From contig NZ_JARUND010000003.1 of the NCBI RefSeq assembly GCF_036898825.1, forward strand, positions 62,001 through 126,000: 64,000 bases of DNA, in the 5' to 3' direction. Source of the stretch: Streptomyces sp. B21-083 (GTDB lineage: Bacteria > Actinomycetota > Actinomycetes > Streptomycetales > Streptomycetaceae). The notes beneath the pieces are model-generated. The model was given only the letters and a program-made list of their open reading frames with translations. It was not told where the DNA came from and made no database searches. A program made the translations under genes and the position numbers. Numbering within the stretch: the stretch's first letter is position 1; every line of letters starts with the position of its first letter. Positions 18,010 through 26,182 of this stretch are shown here, piece after piece.

Positions 18010-18611
18010 TCAGCTTTCGGCCGAGGGGGCCTGGAACCCGGCGGTGTCGAGTTCGCAGCCGAATGGGTCGGGGATGTAGAGCTTCTCCCCGAACGGCTTG
18101 GTGAGCCGGGATCTGTAGCCCTTCGCGTAAGGCTCCAGGAACAGGCTGGCCTCGTCCTTCTGCATGTCGAGGACCAGGTAGACGGGGACACCCGCCGCGC
18201 CGTACACCTCGACCTTGTCGGTGAGGTCGTCGTCGCGGGTGGAGGGGGAGTTTAGCTCGGCGACGAAGGAGAGGCCTTCTCCGTCGAGGCGGTTGCTGTC
18301 CGTCTCCAGCGTCCGCTCGTGTGCGGCGTAGATGTCCGGTCCGTAAGCGCGCTCGACGCCCGGGAAGACGAACAGAAGGGGCGAGGAGTCGATGAGGTGG
18401 CCTTCGCCGAGGTAGTCCTCAAGCTGCCGGCGCACCAGTTTCATCACGCGGGAGTAATACCCCTTCGACCACGACGACACGACGATGTTCCCCTTGATGA
18501 TCTCGGCCCCGTAGCCGTCCGGCACGCCCAGCTCGTCGACTTCAGCAGGTCCTCGAAGCCGGGGGTCTCCGTGCCGCTCATCGTGATCGGTCGCTCTGTC
18601 ACCGACGTCAT
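18010..18611 (-). pseudogene. Uma2 family (DUF820) protein with a single-base frameshift
   Basis: Two adjacent frames make one Uma2 protein. Frame one from the ATG at 18611 gives MTSVTERPITMSGTETPGFEDLL; frame two continues VDELGVPDGYGAEIIKGNIVVSSWSKGYYSRVM and runs to the end with the PD-(D/E)XK-like core (FVAELNSPSTRDDD, VYLVLDMQK). The break lies near 18543: one extra base before GTC-GAC would restore LLEVDELG. Either the gene is broken or this is a sequencing error. If translated from the later GTG at 18525, the first part of the fold would be lost. A second, intact Uma2 gene lies at 43343-43924. Confidence 0.75.
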
Positions 18612-18695
18612 GATGCGCCTTTCACCCGAGACCTGACCAGCTGCCACTCAGCGTAGTCACGCGTGTGCTGTGCGGCAGCTGGTTGTCTCATCTGC

Positions 18696-20687
18696 TCACG
18701 ACGTGAAGATGAAGTACTTCCACGCCCCGTGCGTCGTCGCGTTCACGTTGTCGCCCGCTACGCCGTCGACGTACGACGAGCGGATACGGAAGCGGTAGCC
18801 GATGTCGTGCGTGCCGCCCAGTTCCACGCGGGAGACGCCGGACGGGTCCAGGTCGAAGTCCTGGGAGCCGCCGTCGAACCAGGTGCCCTCGTAGAAGTAC
18901 TGGATCTGGAGGCGCTGCTGGCGGTGCGGGTACGCCGTCATGGACGTCGTGAACAGCGGGGTCGTGGCCTGGTGGAAGTAGGCGTACGTCTGGCCGTACA
19001 CGTTCTTGTTCTTGTACTGGCGGCTGATCGACGTCGACACCTTGACCCTGGTGTAGACCGTGCTGGCGACCGTCTTGGGCGCGTAGCGCGCGTCGCCCGT
19101 GAACCGTGCCGTCAGGCGGGTGTCGCGGGTGAGCTTGTACGTGGTCGAGAAGTCGCCGTTCCCGTTGACCGTGCCGGCCTTGACCAGCTTGTTGGGCCGG
19201 TCGGAGCCGTACGGGTCGGCCCAGATCTCGACCTTGCGGTTCTTGTACGTCTTATCGAGGTGCGCCGTGAACTTGACGCTCTTCGCGTAGTCGTACGTCT
19301 TCGTGTTGTTGGAGAGACGGATCGAGGTCGCCGCGCGCGAGACGTCGACCGTGTCCGAGCCGGAGGACGCCAGGTGGTCGGCGTCGCCCGCGTACGACAG
19401 CACGTACGTCACCTTGCCGCCGGCCGGCGGGCTGTTGGTGAAGGAGAGCGTGCCGTTCGCCGCGACCGTCGCCGTGCCGATCTTCCGGCCGCTCGGGGCG
19501 TCCAGGTCCTTGCGGGTGATCGTCACCTTGCTGCCCGCCGGGAGGGCCACCTTGCTGGTGACCTTGCCCTTGACCGTGAGCTTCTTCGCGCGGTCGGACT
19601 TCACCGGGGCCGTGACGGAGACGCTGGTGACGGCCTTGGTCGGGTTGTTGAGGACGCGCAGCTCGTACGTGTTGCCCTGCCCGGCCGTGACCGCGAACAG
19701 CCGGGACCTGTCCGGCGCCCAGCCGAGCCCCGCCGTGGCGAGGTTGCCCGTGCCGGTGCCGTTGATGAAGTCGTAGTCCCGGACGGAGGCGGCGCGGTTC
19801 GGCTTGTAGATGTGCAGACCCTGGCCGAAGGACGTGTCGTTGCCCGCGGCGACGGTGCCGTCGGGGGCGACGGCCACCGCGTTCGCGTACCCCGGGTCGT
19901 CGGCGTACTTGCCGTCCGCCGTGAGGTCGGAGGTCTTGAACACCACGTGGTTGGACGGGTCCTGGGCGGCGGCGACGACCCGCCCGCCGTCCGCCGTGAC
20001 CGCGAGGTCGCGCAGCTCGCTGCCCGGGACGGTCTTGCGCGCGGTGGCGGTCGCGGTGCCCGAGGAGACGTCGTACACGCCCAGCTCGGTCCAGGCCAGG
20101 CCCGGGAGGCCCACGACCAGGCTGCCGGAGCCCGGAGCGGCGTCCAGCCGGGGAGAGGCGCTCCAGGGCTTGGCCGCGTCGGCTTCCAGCGTGACCTTGT
20201 GCTCCGGGTCGGCCAGGTCGACCGAGCCGATGTTGCCGGTGCCGGCGGCGCCGTATCCGAACCAGAGCTTGCCGCCGGCGAGGGCCACGGAGCGCGGGTT
20301 GACGTCACCCGTGCCGTACCGTGCGGACTCCGTGGCCGTGACCGTGTCGATGGCGAAGATCGCGTCGCCGGTGTCGCCGACGCCGTCGGGCACCGCCGCG
20401 TAGACCGTGCGGGAGTCGGCCGAGAGCTCCAGGCCCGTGACGCCGCGCAGACCGGACACCTCCGCGACGAAGTTGCCCCGGTAGTCCGTGACGAGGACCC
20501 GGTCGCTGGCCGGATCGCTGACGAAGACCCGCTGGTGGACACCGTCCACGACGATGTCACCGAACGAGACGATGCCCAGGTCCCGCTGGTCGTCCGCCAT
20601 GGCGTTGCTCGCGACGCCGGTCGTGAGCGCGACGGAACCGAAAGTGAGTGCGACCGCGAGCGCGGTCGACAGAGTGCGTCTGTGCAC
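18696..20687 (-). CDS. Secreted beta-propeller/Ig-like repeat protein
   Basis: A 663-residue exported protein. The signal peptide is MHRRTLSTALAVALTFGSVALTT, with cleavage probably after ASNAMA. Residues about 35-335 show repeated short beta motifs (VFVSDPASDRVLVTD, GLELSADSRTVYAA, DLAVTADGGRVVAAA, AVAVAPDGTVAAG), matching a YVTN/WD-like propeller. From about 340 come Ig-like domains (SVTAPVKSDRAKKLTVKGKV, SIRLSNNTKTYDYAKSVKFTAH), then a C-terminal aromatic-rich domain. No catalytic motif is seen. A role in surface binding or extracellular assembly is possible; none is proven. Confidence 0.75.
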   Translation of the reverse strand: MHRRTLSTALAVALTFGSVALTTGVASNAMADDQRDLGIVSFGDIVVDGVHQRVFVSDPASDRVLVTDYRGNFVAEVSGLRGVTGLELSADSRTVYAAVPDGVGDTGDAIFAIDTVTATESARYGTGDVNPRSVALAGGKLWFGYGAAGTGNIGSVDLADPEHKVTLEADAAKPWSASPRLDAAPGSGSLVVGLPGLAWTELGVYDVSSGTATATARKTVPGSELRDLAVTADGGRVVAAAQDPSNHVVFKTSDLTADGKYADDPGYANAVAVAPDGTVAAGNDTSFGQGLHIYKPNRAASVRDYDFINGTGTGNLATAGLGWAPDRSRLFAVTAGQGNTYELRVLNNPTKAVTSVSVTAPVKSDRAKKLTVKGKVTSKVALPAGSKVTITRKDLDAPSGRKIGTATVAANGTLSFTNSPPAGGKVTYVLSYAGDADHLASSGSDTVDVSRAATSIRLSNNTKTYDYAKSVKFTAHLDKTYKNRKVEIWADPYGSDRPNKLVKAGTVNGNGDFSTTYKLTRDTRLTARFTGDARYAPKTVASTVYTRVKVSTSISRQYKNKNVYGQTYAYFHQATTPLFTTSMTAYPHRQQRLQIQYFYEGTWFDGGSQDFDLDPSGVSRVELGGTHDIGYRFRIRSSYVDGVAGDNVNATTHGAWKYFIFTS

Positions 20688-20996
20688 GATTGTTTCGAAC
20701 CCCCCGGTACGAAAGTGCCCCGGAGTGGGGCCACTTGGCCTCTGTGTAGAGACGGTGAAGAGCAGGGTAGGTCATAGCACTGACACAAGGTGCACAGGGG
20801 TTTAACGGGGCGCGTGGGATCCCCTCCTTTCGCTGGAATTGACCGGGACATGGCCTGTCATGGCCTGTTCTTGGTTCCTGGGCGACGAGTGTGCGACCAC
20901 GATCTACGCGTGTAGCCACCCGTCTGTCGCCCTCAGTCACGCCTCAGTCACCCCGCAGCCAGCCCCCAGCCGTCCCAGTTGCCCAGGAGTTCCCTC
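20688..20996. other. Intergenic region with divergent starts
   Basis: 309 bases between two divergently transcribed exported-protein genes. The right part holds the 11-bp direct-repeat array described separately; AGGAG (20984-20988) is the ribosome site of the nucleotidase gene. Otherwise I see no gene. Confidence 0.7.
20911..20965 (+). promoter_or_regulatory. Array of five 11-bp direct repeats, possible PHO box
   Basis: Five contiguous 11-base units begin at 20911, 20922, 20933, 20944 and 20955; the best copies are TCAGTCACGCC and TCAGTCACCCC. Streptomyces PhoP binds 11-bp direct repeats of the GTTCACC type, and the gene just downstream is an exported phosphatase. The match to consensus is partial (GTCAC rather than TTCAC), so this is a prediction. 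Confidence 0.45.
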
Positions 20997-22829
20997 ATGC
21001 CCATCTCGCCCATGAACCGCCGCCAGTTCATGCACAAGTCGGCCGTCACCGGAGCCGCCGTGGCCGCCGCCGGAACCGTCGCGGCAGCCCCCGCGCAGGC
21101 CGCCGACCGCGCCGCCGGCGCGCACTGCAAGCCGCCCCGCACCTGGACCTTCTCCATCCTGGGCACCACCGACCTGCACAGCCACGTCTTCGACTGGGAC
21201 TACTACACGGACGCCGCCTACACCGACAAGGCCGGCAACTCCGTCGGCGTCGCCCGCGTGGCCACCCTCATCAAGCAGCAGCGCGCGGAGAAGGGCGAGG
21301 ACCACGTCCTGCTCGTCGACGCGGGCGACATCATCCAGGGCACGTCACTGGCGTACTACTACGCGCGCGTGGACCCGATCGACGCAGGGAAGGGCAAGCG
21401 CGGCCCCGAGCACCCCATGGCGATCGCCATGAACGCCATGCGCTACGACGCCGCCGCCCTCGGCAACCACGAGTTCAACTACGGCATCGACACCCTCCGC
21501 AAGTTCGAGAGCCAGTGCCGTTTCCCGCTGCTCGGCGCGAACGCGCTCGACGCGAAGACGCTCCGGCCCGCCTTCCAGCCGTACACCGTCAAGCGCATCC
21601 GTGTCCCCGGGGCGCCGGACATCAAGGTCGGCATCCTCGGCCTCACGAACCCCGGGATCGCCCTGTGGGACAAGGACAACGTCGCCGGGAAGATGACGTT
21701 CACGGGCCTCGTCGAGCAGGCGAAGAAGTACGTCCCGCGGATGCGGGCCCTCGGCTGTGACGTCGTCTTCCTCACGGACCACTCGGGCCTGGACGGCAGT
21801 TCCTCGTACGGGACCGAGCTGCCGTACGTCGAGAACGCGTCGAACCTGGTCGCGGAGCAGGTGCCCGGGATCGACGCGATCCTGGTCGGGCACACGCACA
21901 CCGAGGTGTCGTCCTACACGGTGACCAACAAGACGACCGGCAAGGACGTGGTCCTCTCCGAGCCGTACTGCTATGGCATGCGCCTGACCGTCTTCGACTT
22001 CGAGCTCGAACTCGTGCGCGGCCAGTGGAAGGTGACCAGCACGAAGGCGAAGACCCTCAACAGCAACGCGGTCGCCGAGGACGAGCAGATCACCAAGCTG
22101 CTCCAGGCCGACCACGATCTCGTCGTGAAGTACGTCAACACGGCTGTCGGCACGTGTACGGCGGACCTGTCGGCGGCGGAGGCGTGCTGGAAGGACGTAC
22201 CCGTCATGGACTTCATCCACCAGGTCCAGATGGCCGCGGTGGCCACCGGCCTGTCGACGGCGGACGCCGCCCTCCCGCTGATCTCGGTCGCCGCGCCCTT
22301 CAGCCGCAGCGCGGACATCCCCAAGGGTGACGTCAGCATCCGCGACGTCGCCGGGCTCTACATCTACGACAACACCCTGTACGGCAAGAAGCTGACGGGC
22401 GCCCAGCTCAAGGACTACCTGGAGTTCGCGGCGAAGTACTACCACCAGGTGCCGGTGGGCACGGCCGTCGACACCGCGACGCTGACCAACGCCAACAACT
22501 TCTGGGACTACATGTACGACACGGCCGCCGGCGTCGACTACGAGATCGACATCGCCGCGGCGGAGGGGTCCCGGATCAAGAACCTCAGCTACAAGGGTGC
22601 CGCAGTCACGGCTGACCAGGTCTTTGTCGTCGCGGTGAACAACTACCGCGCCAACGGCGGCAGCGGTTACCCGCACATCGCCGCCGCCGACATCGCGTAC
22701 AGCTCCACCAACGAGATCCGCCAGCTGATGATCGACTACGTGACGACGAAGGGCACCTTGAACCCCGCCGACTTCGCGGTCACCAACTGGAAGCTGACCC
22801 AGGGCGGCACGGCGGTGTTCCCGGCCTGA
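20997..22829 (+). CDS. Exported 5'-nucleotidase / bifunctional metallophosphatase
   Basis: A 610-residue secreted phosphoesterase. The start at 20997 has AGGAG at good distance. The signal peptide carries a twin-arginine motif (MNRRQFMHKSAVTGAAVAAAG). The metallophosphatase domain shows GTTDLHSH, VDAGDIIQGT, ALGNHEFNYG and VGHTHTE, the metal-binding blocks of UshA-type enzymes. The C-terminal domain (5_nucleotid_C) includes NFWDYMYDTAAGVDYEID and NNYRANGGSGY, which grip the nucleotide. It should release phosphate and nucleoside from extracellular nucleotides. The 11-bp repeat array upstream suggests phosphate-responsive control. Confidence 0.92.
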   Translation: MPISPMNRRQFMHKSAVTGAAVAAAGTVAAAPAQAADRAAGAHCKPPRTWTFSILGTTDLHSHVFDWDYYTDAAYTDKAGNSVGVARVATLIKQQRAEKGEDHVLLVDAGDIIQGTSLAYYYARVDPIDAGKGKRGPEHPMAIAMNAMRYDAAALGNHEFNYGIDTLRKFESQCRFPLLGANALDAKTLRPAFQPYTVKRIRVPGAPDIKVGILGLTNPGIALWDKDNVAGKMTFTGLVEQAKKYVPRMRALGCDVVFLTDHSGLDGSSSYGTELPYVENASNLVAEQVPGIDAILVGHTHTEVSSYTVTNKTTGKDVVLSEPYCYGMRLTVFDFELELVRGQWKVTSTKAKTLNSNAVAEDEQITKLLQADHDLVVKYVNTAVGTCTADLSAAEACWKDVPVMDFIHQVQMAAVATGLSTADAALPLISVAAPFSRSADIPKGDVSIRDVAGLYIYDNTLYGKKLTGAQLKDYLEFAAKYYHQVPVGTAVDTATLTNANNFWDYMYDTAAGVDYEIDIAAAEGSRIKNLSYKGAAVTADQVFVVAVNNYRANGGSGYPHIAAADIAYSSTNEIRQLMIDYVTTKGTLNPADFAVTNWKLTQGGTAVFPA

Positions 22830-22912
22830 CGGGAGGCCGGGTGACTCCGGCGGCCCTGCCTCACGGGTCGCCGGGGTCCGCCGGGGTGGTTTCGTCGATC
22901 TCAGGGGATAGG

Positions 22913-22928
22913 GAAACGCTTGCGTTTC
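22913..22928. promoter_or_regulatory. Operator-like inverted repeat 1, DMT transporter gene
   Basis: GAAACGC-TT-GCGTTTC is a perfect 7+2+7 palindrome. It overlaps the -35 of the promoter described next and shares the half-site CGTTTC with the second palindrome. Confidence 0.55.
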
Positions 22929-22948
22929 GATCGGCACCCCCGTAGCTT
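22920..22948 (+). promoter_or_regulatory. Probable promoter of the DMT transporter gene
   Basis: TTGCGT (22920-22925) and TAGCTT (22943-22948) are spaced 17 bases apart. Expected transcription start is near 22955, inside the second palindrome. Confidence 0.5.
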
Positions 22949-22953
22949 GTCGG

Positions 22954-22970
22954 TACGAAACCGTTTCGTA
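22954..22970. promoter_or_regulatory. Operator-like inverted repeat 2, DMT transporter gene
   Basis: TACGAAAC-C-GTTTCGTA is a perfect 8+1+8 palindrome at the expected transcription start, 14 bases before the start codon. A TetR-type repressor is the likely ligand, but no TetR gene is encoded beside it. Confidence 0.6.
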
Positions 22971-22983
22971 TCGATGGGAATAT

Positions 22984-23910
22984 GTGATGACGAGCTCCCC
23001 AGTACTCCTGGCCGTCGCCCTCTCCCTCGTTTCCGCGCTCTGCTACGCCATGGCCGCCGTGGTCCAGGAGCGGACCGCCGCCGGAACGGCGAACCTGCGC
23101 GACGCGCTCGCCCGGGGCTCGTGGTGGGGAGCTGTCCTCCTCAACGCCGGCGGCGCGTTGCTGCACGTGGTGGCCCTGCGCTACGGCCCGCTGAGCCTGG
23201 TGCAGCCGCTCGGCGTACTGACCCTCGTGGTGGCGGTGCCCCTGGGCTCGCTGGCCGCCCGCCGCCGGACCTCCGGCACGCAGTGGCACGGCATGGCCCT
23301 CACGCTCGTCGGACTGACGGCGCTGCTGACCGTCACCGCCTCGGGCGGCTCGCCGGACAGCACCCTGAGTACCGCTGAGGTCCTGGCGGTCGCTCTCGCC
23401 GCCGCCTCCGTCATCGCGGTCCTCGTACGGCTGGCCTCGGGCCCCTCCTCCCACGCCGGCCTCGCCTTCGCGGCGGCCTCGGGCATCGCCTCCGGAGTCG
23501 GCTCGACGCTGGCCCAGAAGCTCGCCGTAGGGGCGGGGATGTCCTGGAGTGCGGCGCTGGTCGGGGTCCTCACCGTCGGGTTCGCGGCGGGCGGGCTGCT
23601 GCTCGCCCAGAAGGCGTACGGCAGCGGCCTCGGCGGCCCCCTCGCGCTGCTCACCCTCGTCAACCCGGTCGCCGCGTCCGCCATCGGTGTCACCCTGCTC
23701 GGCGAGGGCTTCCAATACGGGGCGACCGGCACCCTCCTCGCCCTCGCCGGAGCGACGGCAGCCGCACGCGGAGTGGTGTTGCTGAGCCGGCCCCGGCCCT
23801 TGTCCCAGCCCCAGCCCGGATCGCAGCTGGATCGTCCCGCCGGCCTCGAAGCGCGCGTGTCTCACCTGCGACCCACCCGCATCCTCACCGGCACCAGCCG
23901 GGCGGCCTGA
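22984..23910 (+). CDS. EamA/DMT family membrane transporter
   Basis: A 308-residue protein with about nine hydrophobic helices and the drug/metabolite-transporter feel: SALCYAMAAVVQERTAAG near the start, YGPLSLVQPLGVLTLVVAVPLG and a second half ending GPLALLTLVNPVAASAIGVTLLGEGF. The tail after 280 is polar. It starts GTG-ATG at 22984/22987. The promoter is flanked by two perfect palindromes, so expression is probably inducible. An acetyltransferase-like gene follows closely. Confidence 0.85.
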   Translation: MMTSSPVLLAVALSLVSALCYAMAAVVQERTAAGTANLRDALARGSWWGAVLLNAGGALLHVVALRYGPLSLVQPLGVLTLVVAVPLGSLAARRRTSGTQWHGMALTLVGLTALLTVTASGGSPDSTLSTAEVLAVALAAASVIAVLVRLASGPSSHAGLAFAAASGIASGVGSTLAQKLAVGAGMSWSAALVGVLTVGFAAGGLLLAQKAYGSGLGGPLALLTLVNPVAASAIGVTLLGEGFQYGATGTLLALAGATAAARGVVLLSRPRPLSQPQPGSQLDRPAGLEARVSHLRPTRILTGTSRAA

Positions 23911-23926
23911 AATGGAAGACACGAAC

Positions 23927-24565
23927 ATGACGGCGACGATGACGGCACCCACGGCGATGGTTCAGCTGCGTCCTCCGACAGTCGTACGCGCGGCCGGACT
24001 GGTGGACGTGCCGGCGGTGGTGCGCATGATCGCGTCGCCCGCACCGACGGGCTCGTGGGAGCGGACGCGGAGTGCCATGCGGCTGGTGCTGGCCCACTAC
24101 GCCCTCGAAGAGGGCCGGATATGGGTGGCCATGCGGTCGGACGGCGGGCTCCTCGCGGCCGCCGTCTGGCTGCCGCCCGGCGTGGGGTCCGAGCCTCCCG
24201 ACACCCGCGTCAGCAGCCTGCTCGCGCGTGAGCTGGCGACCGGCCCGGAGGACTGCCCGCCCCTGCCGATGTGGCTGAAGGACGTGGGGCCCGACCTGCC
24301 GCACTGGAAAATGTTCCTCGTCGGCGCGCTGGACGACACGAGCGCCTGGGACCACACCGTGGCCGCCGATCTGCTGGCTCCGGGCCTGCGAGCCGTCGAC
24401 GACGAGGCCGCGACCGCCGTCGCGGTGACGCTGTCCCCCCGCCACGGGGACCAGTTGCGGTCCCTCGGCTTCCGCGGCCCGCGTGAGGTCCACCTCGGGC
24501 CGGGGGCGAAGGGTTGGCTGACGATCCGTCATCCAACAGGCAGGACAAGCCGGTTGAGCGGCTGA
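23927..24565 (+). CDS. GNAT-like N-acetyltransferase
   Basis: 212 residues from the ATG at 23927, chosen because GGAAG lies eight bases upstream; the ATG at 23912 is also in frame. The pattern VRAAGLVDVPAVVRMI, then GGLLAAAVWLPPG and the C-terminal block TLSPRHGDQLRSLGFRGPREVHLGPG, fits the GNAT fold found in many Streptomyces small-molecule acetyltransferases. The acetyl-CoA Q/RxxGxG/A loop is poorly kept, so activity is uncertain. It sits 16 bases after the DMT transporter and is likely co-transcribed; the pair could deal with one toxic compound by export and acetylation. Confidence 0.65.
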   Translation: MTATMTAPTAMVQLRPPTVVRAAGLVDVPAVVRMIASPAPTGSWERTRSAMRLVLAHYALEEGRIWVAMRSDGGLLAAAVWLPPGVGSEPPDTRVSSLLARELATGPEDCPPLPMWLKDVGPDLPHWKMFLVGALDDTSAWDHTVAADLLAPGLRAVDDEAATAVAVTLSPRHGDQLRSLGFRGPREVHLGPGAKGWLTIRHPTGRTSRLSG

Positions 24566-24774
24566 AGTTAACGGGCGGGACGTCACCGGCCCTCCGTCCC
24601 CGGCCCTCCGGCTTCGGTACCAAATCGAGGCCGCGTAGGCGAGGGGTCGGTTCCTCGGTCACTCCGGGTCCGTGGAGGTGACCGCCCAACTGCCCGCCGG
24701 TTCCCGTGTCGGGGCGAAGACGGCCCAGCGCGGACCTGTGGGGCGTGGGACGCCTCGGGGATGCCTCGGGGACG

Positions 24775-25239
24775 TCACGAAGTACGGCGACTTGCGCCGA
24801 CACCGGCCGTCTTGGGACCGCCGCCTGTTCCGCCGGTGGCGGTGGCCGATGAGGAGGTCGGTCCCGGGTCCAGGGCGTTGCCGACGGCGGTCAGGATGTC
24901 CTCGGTGTCGGCGCCGAGCGCGCGGGCGGCGGAGGTGAAGTCGCGGGCCAGGGTGGTGAGTTGGTCGGCATCGTGGGCGTGTGGCCCGGACGGGAGCGCC
25001 GCGACCCGGGTGCCCGCGCCACGGCGGGTGCGGATCAGCTCGGCGGCCTCCAGCTCGCGGTAGGCGCGGGCCACGGTGCCTGGGGCCAGGTCGAGGTCGG
25101 TGGCGAGCTGGCGCACGGTCGGCAGACGCTCGCCCGCTGCCAGTCGGCCGGTACGGATCAGCGCGGCCAGTTGGGCGCGGATCTGCTCGTACGGCGGTAC
25201 CTGGCTGGTGGTGTCGACACGCACGGCGGGGTCACTCAT
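24775..25239 (-). CDS. GntR family regulator, YtrA type
   Basis: 154 residues from the ATG at 25239. The winged helix is intact (VPPYEQIRAQLAALIRTGRLAAGERLPTVRQLATDL, then APGTVARAYRELEAAELIRTRRGAGTRVA). Only a short C-terminal helix follows, as in the YtrA subfamily, which usually controls adjacent membrane-protein genes. It overlaps the stop of the upstream membrane-protein gene by 8 bases. Two 28-bp operator-like sites lie before that operon. Confidence 0.88.
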   Translation of the reverse strand: MSDPAVRVDTTSQVPPYEQIRAQLAALIRTGRLAAGERLPTVRQLATDLDLAPGTVARAYRELEAAELIRTRRGAGTRVAALPSGPHAHDADQLTTLARDFTSAARALGADTEDILTAVGNALDPGPTSSSATATGGTGGGPKTAGVGASRRTS

Positions 25240-26026
25240 CGTCGAGGATCCCATCGTCGGCAGCCTCGTCGTCGACCGCCCGGGGTGCCACCACGGTGAC
25301 CAGCGACCAGCCGAAGGTGAACAGGCCGAGAAGGCTCAGTGGGCTGACCACCACGACGGCGGCGGCGCCCAGCGGACCGGCGCAGGCCTCCTCGGTGAGT
25401 GCCACGAAGATCATCAGCGCGACGAGCAGCACCTGGCTCGACACCAGCAGCCCCCAGGCTCCGGTGATCGCCCAGGCGCGGTCGCGGCGCTGCTGGTCGT
25501 CGCCCTGGCCGTGAGCGATCCGGCGCAGGGCCCAGACGCAGACGGGGGTTCCGACCGCGAGGGCGGCGAACATGGGACCGCTGTAGTACAGGCCGGGCCA
25601 GGGGCCCAGGGATGTGCGTATCCCTTCGCAGGTGACGGTGATGACCCGCCCCGCTCTGTCCGCCCGGGTCGGGTCGGAGGAGGCCGTGAACGCGCCGATC
25701 ACCAGCAGGGTGACGAGGGACGCCGCCTGCAGAAGAAGCAACGGCGCCATCCGGGGCGGCACTTGGTCCCGGACCAGACGCGGGGCGAGACTCGCGGTGC
25801 GTACCGCTTCCTGGGGACGCAGGGTCAGGGCGTCGCCGAGCAGTACACCACCCACCGCGCACAGGCCGAACGCGGTGATGGCGAACACGAGGGGCATCGC
25901 GATGTCACTGCTGTCCATCTCGACCAGCTGCTGCGCGACCACGATCCCGATCGCCAGACCGGACCAGCGGGCGTAGTACTCGACATGGTCGAGAAACCGG
26001 GCCTCGAGCGGGACGGTGTCGAGCAT
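25232..26026 (-). CDS. Membrane protein in a YtrA-type GntR operon
   Basis: 264 residues from the ATG at 26026 (MLDTVPLEARFLDHVEYYARW). About six hydrophobic helices are visible, e.g. SGLAIGIVVAQQLV, MPLVFAITAFGLCAVGGVLLGD, APLLLLQAASLVTLLVIGAFTA and GPLGAAAVVVVSPLSLLGLFTFGW. It has no ATP-binding motif and I recognise no named family. It is the first gene of a two-gene operon with the GntR regulator, so it is probably the main target of that regulator. Confidence 0.7.
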   Translation of the reverse strand: MLDTVPLEARFLDHVEYYARWSGLAIGIVVAQQLVEMDSSDIAMPLVFAITAFGLCAVGGVLLGDALTLRPQEAVRTASLAPRLVRDQVPPRMAPLLLLQAASLVTLLVIGAFTASSDPTRADRAGRVITVTCEGIRTSLGPWPGLYYSGPMFAALAVGTPVCVWALRRIAHGQGDDQQRRDRAWAITGAWGLLVSSQVLLVALMIFVALTEEACAGPLGAAAVVVVSPLSLLGLFTFGWSLVTVVAPRAVDDEAADDGILDDE

Positions 26027-26045
26027 ATGGAGATCCCCCCAGATC

Positions 26046-26073
26046 ATCTTGTATCAAGCGGTGGGTACAAGAT
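26046..26073. promoter_or_regulatory. 28-bp operator-like inverted repeat, site 1
   Basis: ATCTTGTA and TACAAGAT are separated by 12 bases, a perfect pair of 8-bp arms. It lies 20 bases before the membrane-protein start (minus strand). The left arm extends into CTTGTATCAAG, itself palindromic. Confidence 0.65.
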
Positions 26074-26085
26074 GCCTCGACCGGG

Positions 26086-26113
26086 ATCTTGTGTCAAATG
26101 CTCAATACAAGGT
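26086..26113. promoter_or_regulatory. 28-bp operator-like inverted repeat, site 2
   Basis: ATCTTGTG and TACAAGGT have the same 8-12-8 layout as site 1, with the inner CTTGT/ACAAG arms exact. The two sites are 40 bases centre to centre, nearly four helical turns, so two regulator dimers could bind on the same face. Confidence 0.6.
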
Positions 26114-26182
26114 GACGCGTGGAGCGACGGCTTCTGGCGCGTTCGGCATGCGGACGGTGAGCGAGTTCGCGACCCGTGGCGG

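Noticed and set aside
18663..20777. A 704-codon plus-strand frame
   Set aside because: It is antisense to the secreted propeller protein, Val/Arg/Gly-rich, and matches no domain; typical of high-GC shadow frames.
21345..22937. A 530-codon minus-strand frame
   Set aside because: It is antisense to the 5'-nucleotidase, whose motifs are unmistakable.
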